In this document: positions 15,350 to 17,374 of the stretch, piece by piece | Numbering within the stretch: the stretch's first letter is position 1 | Layout: each line of letters starts with the position of its first letter | Assembly: GCA_003645215.1 (NCBI GenBank) | Contig: QNEM01000015.1 | Span: 1-17,374, forward strand | Length of the DNA stretch: 17,374 nucleotides | Direction of reading: 5' to 3' | Source: Gammaproteobacteria bacterium | GTDB taxonomy: Bacteria; Pseudomonadota; Gammaproteobacteria; Eutrophobiales; Eutrophobiaceae | Notes under the pieces: model-generated | Databases searched by the model: none | What the model saw: only the letters and a program-made list of their open reading frames with translations | What the model was told of the DNA's origin: nothing | Made by a program: the position numbers and the translations under genes

Positions 15350-15365
15350 AGCAAGATGAATGCCA
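15350..15365 (-). promoter_or_regulatory. Sigma-54 (RpoN) -24/-12 promoter of the hybOABCD-hupF-hybE-permease unit
   Basis: Minus strand reads TGGCATTCATCTTGCT, with GG and GC separated by exactly 10 bases and a good match to TGGCAC-N5-TTGCW. Transcription would start near 15339, about 107 bases before the chosen hybO ATG. It has the same architecture as the second sigma-54 promoter at 7726-7741. Confidence 0.8.
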
Positions 15366-15447
15366 ACAGCGAATAACGCATACGGGTCATAATGAGCCGC
15401 TGTATTAAGACTTGGCAGGTGGAAAGTTAGTTTCCTCTTTGATGCCA

Positions 15448-15462
15448 ATTTGTACTGATTCA
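15448..15462. promoter_or_regulatory. Candidate activator half-site shared with the hupK promoter region
   Basis: ATTTGTACTGATTCA matches ATTTGTATTATTTCC (7843-7857) at 11 of 15 positions, in the same orientation. It lies about 112 bases upstream of the predicted start, against about 131 for the other copy. It may be the binding site of the HoxA-type regulator. Here it is not part of a clear palindrome, so confidence is modest. Confidence 0.35.
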
Positions 15463-15586
15463 TTGTCACGTTTCATATGAGATAAATATCAGACAGATAT
15501 AAACCTTCTGGATTAGATATGAAAAATAGTTTGGTATGCATGTTGCTTATATCCGTGTATCGAAAATAATCACATAGGCCTTTGTA

Positions 15587-16135
15587 ATGAATCTTGACAG
15601 AGTAACAACCGGTAATAACATTCCCAATGAATTTAACGTGATTATTGAAATCCCATCTCATAGTGATCCGGTTAAATATGAAGTCGATAAGGAAACAGGC
15701 GCCATGTTTGTTGACCGTTTTATCGGCACAGCCATGGTCTACCCATGTAACTACGGCTATATTCCTCACACGCTTTCGGATGATGGTGATGCCGTTGATG
15801 TTCTGGTTGTCACGCCCATGCCATTAAAATTCGGTTCTGTTATTCAATGTCGTCCTATTGGCATGTTGCAGATGGAGGATGAAGCAGGATTGGATGCAAA
15901 AGTGCTTGCCGTTCCTATTGATAAACTCACAGGTATGTATACAAACGTCAGTTCTTTTCGTGAATTGCCATCGACACTATTAGATACAATGGCGCACTTC
16001 TTTAAACATTATAAAGATTTGGAGCCTGGTAAGTGGGTAAAAATAGTGGGCTGGGTCGGTGTTGAAGAGGCAAAAAATGAGATTATTGAAAGTATCAATT
16101 GTTTTAAGAATGCACCGGAAAAACCCTTTTTTTAA
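15587..16135 (+). CDS. ppa: Inorganic pyrophosphatase, family I (E. coli Ppa type)
   Basis: 182 residues, cytoplasmic. It hydrolyses pyrophosphate to two phosphates with Mg2+. Active-site segments are complete: VKYEVDKETG, DRF, YPCNYGYIP, the acidic motif DGDAVD (D66, D68, D71), MEDEAGLDAK (D98, D103, K105) and HYKDLEPGKW. The family signature normally has Pro after the second Asp (DGDPVD); here it is Ala69, a mild deviation. A weak AGG lies about nine bases before the ATG. It is transcribed away from the hydrogenase locus and is probably a chromosomal housekeeping neighbour rather than part of the system. Confidence 0.97.
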   Translation: MNLDRVTTGNNIPNEFNVIIEIPSHSDPVKYEVDKETGAMFVDRFIGTAMVYPCNYGYIPHTLSDDGDAVDVLVVTPMPLKFGSVIQCRPIGMLQMEDEAGLDAKVLAVPIDKLTGMYTNVSSFRELPSTLLDTMAHFFKHYKDLEPGKWVKIVGWVGVEEAKNEIIESINCFKNAPEKPFF

Positions 16136-16210
16136 AACGACCATTATCATTTTCTGAGTGAATATTAAATCAACACTTCAACTTCAATATCTGGATGATT
16201 GCCCCCATTC

Positions 16211-16232
16211 AGGTCATGATCCTACATGACCT
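16211..16232. terminator. Hairpin downstream of ppa, probably a two-way terminator
   Basis: AGGTCATG (16211-16218) and CATGACCT (16225-16232) form a perfect 8-bp stem with a 6-base loop. It lies about 75 bases after the ppa stop and is followed by ATAATATTTT on the plus strand, a weak T-rich tail. It also lies downstream of the minus-strand gene at the right edge if the insertion sequence is removed, so it may once have served both convergent genes. Confidence 0.5.
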
Positions 16233-16241
16233 ATAATATTT

Positions 16242-16250
16242 TAGGCTATG
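16242..16250. repeat. Left copy of the 9-bp direct repeat flanking the IS
   Basis: TAGGCTATG here is repeated exactly at 17249-17257, just outside the transposase gene on the other side. IS1595-family elements make 8-bp target duplications, so eight of these bases are probably the duplication and one matches by chance. Confidence 0.55.
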
Positions 16251-17248
16251 TTCACGTTAAGTGTTGGTAAACTCCCACTGAGCTAAAGAGTAGTTGTTCA
16301 GGTGTTAGATTTTTAAACTGATCCAATGTTCTTTGCCACCCAAGATAATGATCTAAATATTTTGTAGCAACCCCATTAAATCTTTGCATCCATCCTTTCA
16401 AACGACTGTGATAGGAATTGATGTTCTGAATATGATAAGCACTATTATATTTATCTGGCATACCACTTTTAAGTCCGATATGTGTGACATTATTTTCTCT
16501 TGAAAATTTCTTATAGGCATGGTTTTTATCACTAATAAGAAAGGCATCTTTATCAAGAGATGGCTCTAAATATTTTTCCACTGAAGAAGCACTAATATTA
16601 CCTCTACCAACCATAAAATCTGTTGTGTTCCCAGTTCGATCTCTTGCAACTAAAACACAAACATGTTCTTTAGAAAGCCCTCTCTGCTTAGCTTTACCAC
16701 CACGTTTCCTTGCAGGACGTGCCTCTGATACTTTTTTATTTCCCTTTTCTGAATACAGAAAATAAGTTTCATCTGCTTCGATGATCCCAGTGAGAATCTC
16801 TGGTCTGTTTTCACTGATTAGCTCAAGGAAACGATGTCTCCATCTAAAGGAAGTTGGAATGCTAATTCCTACCTGTTGGGCAGCCGATCTAATTGTCTGT
16901 GAATTACATAGGGTGCCTAAGTATTCAAGCCAGTTATCCTTGTGTCGTAAACGTGCCAGAGGCGTTCCTGTTAATGTATTGAACGTCTTTTTACAAGCAC
17001 TGCAATAATAGCGTTGCAAACCATGTGCGAACCCGTGCTTTATGTAATTTTCTCCACCACAATGAGGGCAGTGATTTTTTTCATCAAGTGATGATTCAAT
17101 CATTGGGATAACTTTATTATCAGCGTCAAGTTGGTGGATTAGCTTTCCAACCTCTGTTCGGTCATTTTTGTTTAACTGACTGATTTCATTAAGCAATACA
17201 CTCAACAATTAAATATTTTGTCCTTATAAATCAACAACTTTAAAGATC
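16250..17248 (-). mobile_element. IS1595-family insertion sequence (about 1 kb)
   Basis: Boundaries are proposed from the direct repeat TAGGCTAT(G) on both sides. The ends read inward as GTTCACGTTAAGTGTTGGT and GATCTTTAAAGTTGTTGAT. They are poor inverted repeats overall but share TGTTGxT in register at positions 13-19 and the first G. The size of about 999 bases suits the compact members of this family. The single transposase frame appears intact. The exact ends are uncertain. Confidence 0.5.
16252..17208 (-). CDS. IS1595-family (ISXO2-like) transposase
   Basis: 318 residues. The order of parts is an N-terminal helical region, a zinc ribbon (C47, C50, C69, C72) with RYYCSACKKTFNTLTGTPL, a helix-turn-helix-like segment (about 104-126) and the catalytic domain. 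Likely catalytic residues are D146 in EADETYF, D227 in LISDKNHAY, an Asn in QNINSYHSRLK (262 or 264) and K271, as in the DDNK branch of the family. RFNGVATKYLDHYLGW is a strong family signature. The start is TTG (17206-17208); an in-frame stop lies just upstream and no ATG occurs before residue 36. AAGGA is 12 bases upstream, which is long. The C-terminus ends within a few bases of the proposed element end. No frameshift is seen, so it may be active. Confidence 0.9.
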   Translation of the reverse strand: MLSVLLNEISQLNKNDRTEVGKLIHQLDADNKVIPMIESSLDEKNHCPHCGGENYIKHGFAHGLQRYYCSACKKTFNTLTGTPLARLRHKDNWLEYLGTLCNSQTIRSAAQQVGISIPTSFRWRHRFLELISENRPEILTGIIEADETYFLYSEKGNKKVSEARPARKRGGKAKQRGLSKEHVCVLVARDRTGNTTDFMVGRGNISASSVEKYLEPSLDKDAFLISDKNHAYKKFSRENNVTHIGLKSGMPDKYNSAYHIQNINSYHSRLKGWMQRFNGVATKYLDHYLGWQRTLDQFKNLTPEQLLFSSVGVYQHLT

Positions 17249-17257
17249 TAGGCTATG
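17249..17257. repeat. Right copy of the 9-bp direct repeat flanking the IS
   Basis: TAGGCTATG, identical to 16242-16250. On the minus strand it contains the TAG stop codon of the partial gene at the right edge, so that stop probably existed before the insertion. Confidence 0.55.
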
Positions 17258-17374
17258 AATCACTCATAGGTGCAGAAAATTCCACATAGACTTTATCATT
17301 TTGAGTTATCACTACCAATTTGCCTGGAGGATTATTGCTAACAAAAGCACCAATATCAACCTGTTTTAATCCAG
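17253..17374 (-). CDS. Unknown protein, C-terminal 39 residues only (enters from right edge)
   Basis: An open frame on the minus strand runs from the window edge to a TAG at 17253-17255. It ends in GKLVVITQNDKVYVEFSAPM followed by SDS. The alternating hydrophobic and polar pattern suggests beta strands. I do not recognise the family; a faint resemblance to beta-barrel segments of RND-type membrane-fusion proteins is too weak to name it. Excising the IS at the direct repeat leaves the same stop codon and places the hairpin at 16211-16232 shortly after it, which supports this as the natural end of the gene. Confidence 0.55.
   Translation of the reverse strand, partial: GLKQVDIGAFVSNNPPGKLVVITQNDKVYVEFSAPMSDS

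Larger units (their letters stand above)
15244..15586. other. Divergent regulatory region between hybO and ppa
   Basis: About 340 bases without a credible gene. It carries the hybO leader with a small hairpin (15280-15309), the hybO sigma-54 promoter (15350-15365), a candidate activator motif (15448-15462) and, to the right, the start region of ppa. Small palindromes occur at 15421-15435 (GGAAA/TTTCC), 15473-15480 (TCATATGA) and near 15487-15501 (ATATC/GATAT). I see no convincing -35/-10 pair for ppa, although one must exist on the plus strand here. Confidence 0.7.

Noticed and set aside
15436..15450. FNR-type or HupR-type (TTG-N5-CAA) site
   Set aside because: TTGATGCCAA has a four-base spacer and the FNR second half is missing, so neither consensus is met.
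17253..17374. Gene broken by the IS insertion
   Set aside because: The stop codon lies inside the direct repeat, so the gene very probably ended there before the element arrived.

Overview
This window is almost entirely one [NiFe]-hydrogenase locus, read on the minus strand, followed on the right by a housekeeping gene and an insertion sequence. The structural proteins are most like the E. coli hydrogenase-2 (Hyb, group 1c) type. The pyrophosphatase and Hyb proteins look gammaproteobacterial and the DNA is moderately AT-rich. Together with the HupK/HypX/HoxA-type accessory genes, this suggests an autotrophic or sulfur-oxidising type of gammaproteobacterium. The lineage is an inference, not something the sequence proves.

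Layout, in transcription order from right to left. Unit 1 (15350 down to 8024) is a sigma-54 promoter followed by hybO (small subunit), hybA (four-cluster ferredoxin), hybB (NrfD-type membrane subunit), hybC (large subunit), hybD (maturation protease), a second HypC-type chaperone (hupF/hybG), hybE (Tat-related chaperone) and a NiCoT-type nickel permease. A 360-base gap follows, with a bulged hairpin, an 11-bp-arm palindrome, a second sigma-54 promoter and a tandem 14-bp repeat. Unit 2 (7741 down to the left edge) is a hupK/hoxV-like large-subunit paralogue, hypA, hypB, hypC, hypD, hypE, hypX/hoxX and an NtrC-family response regulator (hoxA/hupR), cut by the window edge. hypF and the partner histidine kinase are not in the window.

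How the genes work together: HypA/HypB and the permease supply nickel. HypC/HypD/HypE (with HypF from elsewhere) build Fe(CN)2CO, and HypX can supply the CO ligand when oxygen is present. HupK and HupF probably carry the iron centre to HybC, HybD trims the C-terminus of HybC, and HybE holds back Tat export of the small subunit until the pair is complete. The mature HybO/HybC pair passes electrons through HybA and HybB to quinone. The regulator encoded at the end of unit 2 is of the class that activates sigma-54 promoters, and both units begin with such a promoter.

Right of the hydrogenase locus, ppa (inorganic pyrophosphatase) runs on the plus strand. It converges on a partial unknown gene entering from the right edge. 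An IS1595-family element with a 9-bp flanking direct repeat sits between the stop codon of that gene and the hairpin that probably terminates it.

The most notable points are: (1) one of the four cysteines expected to hold the proximal [4Fe-4S] cluster of HybO is replaced by proline; (2) the paired sigma-54 promoters share an upstream motif; (3) an oxygen-associated accessory set (HypX, HupK) is combined with a small subunit that lacks the known oxygen-tolerance cysteines.
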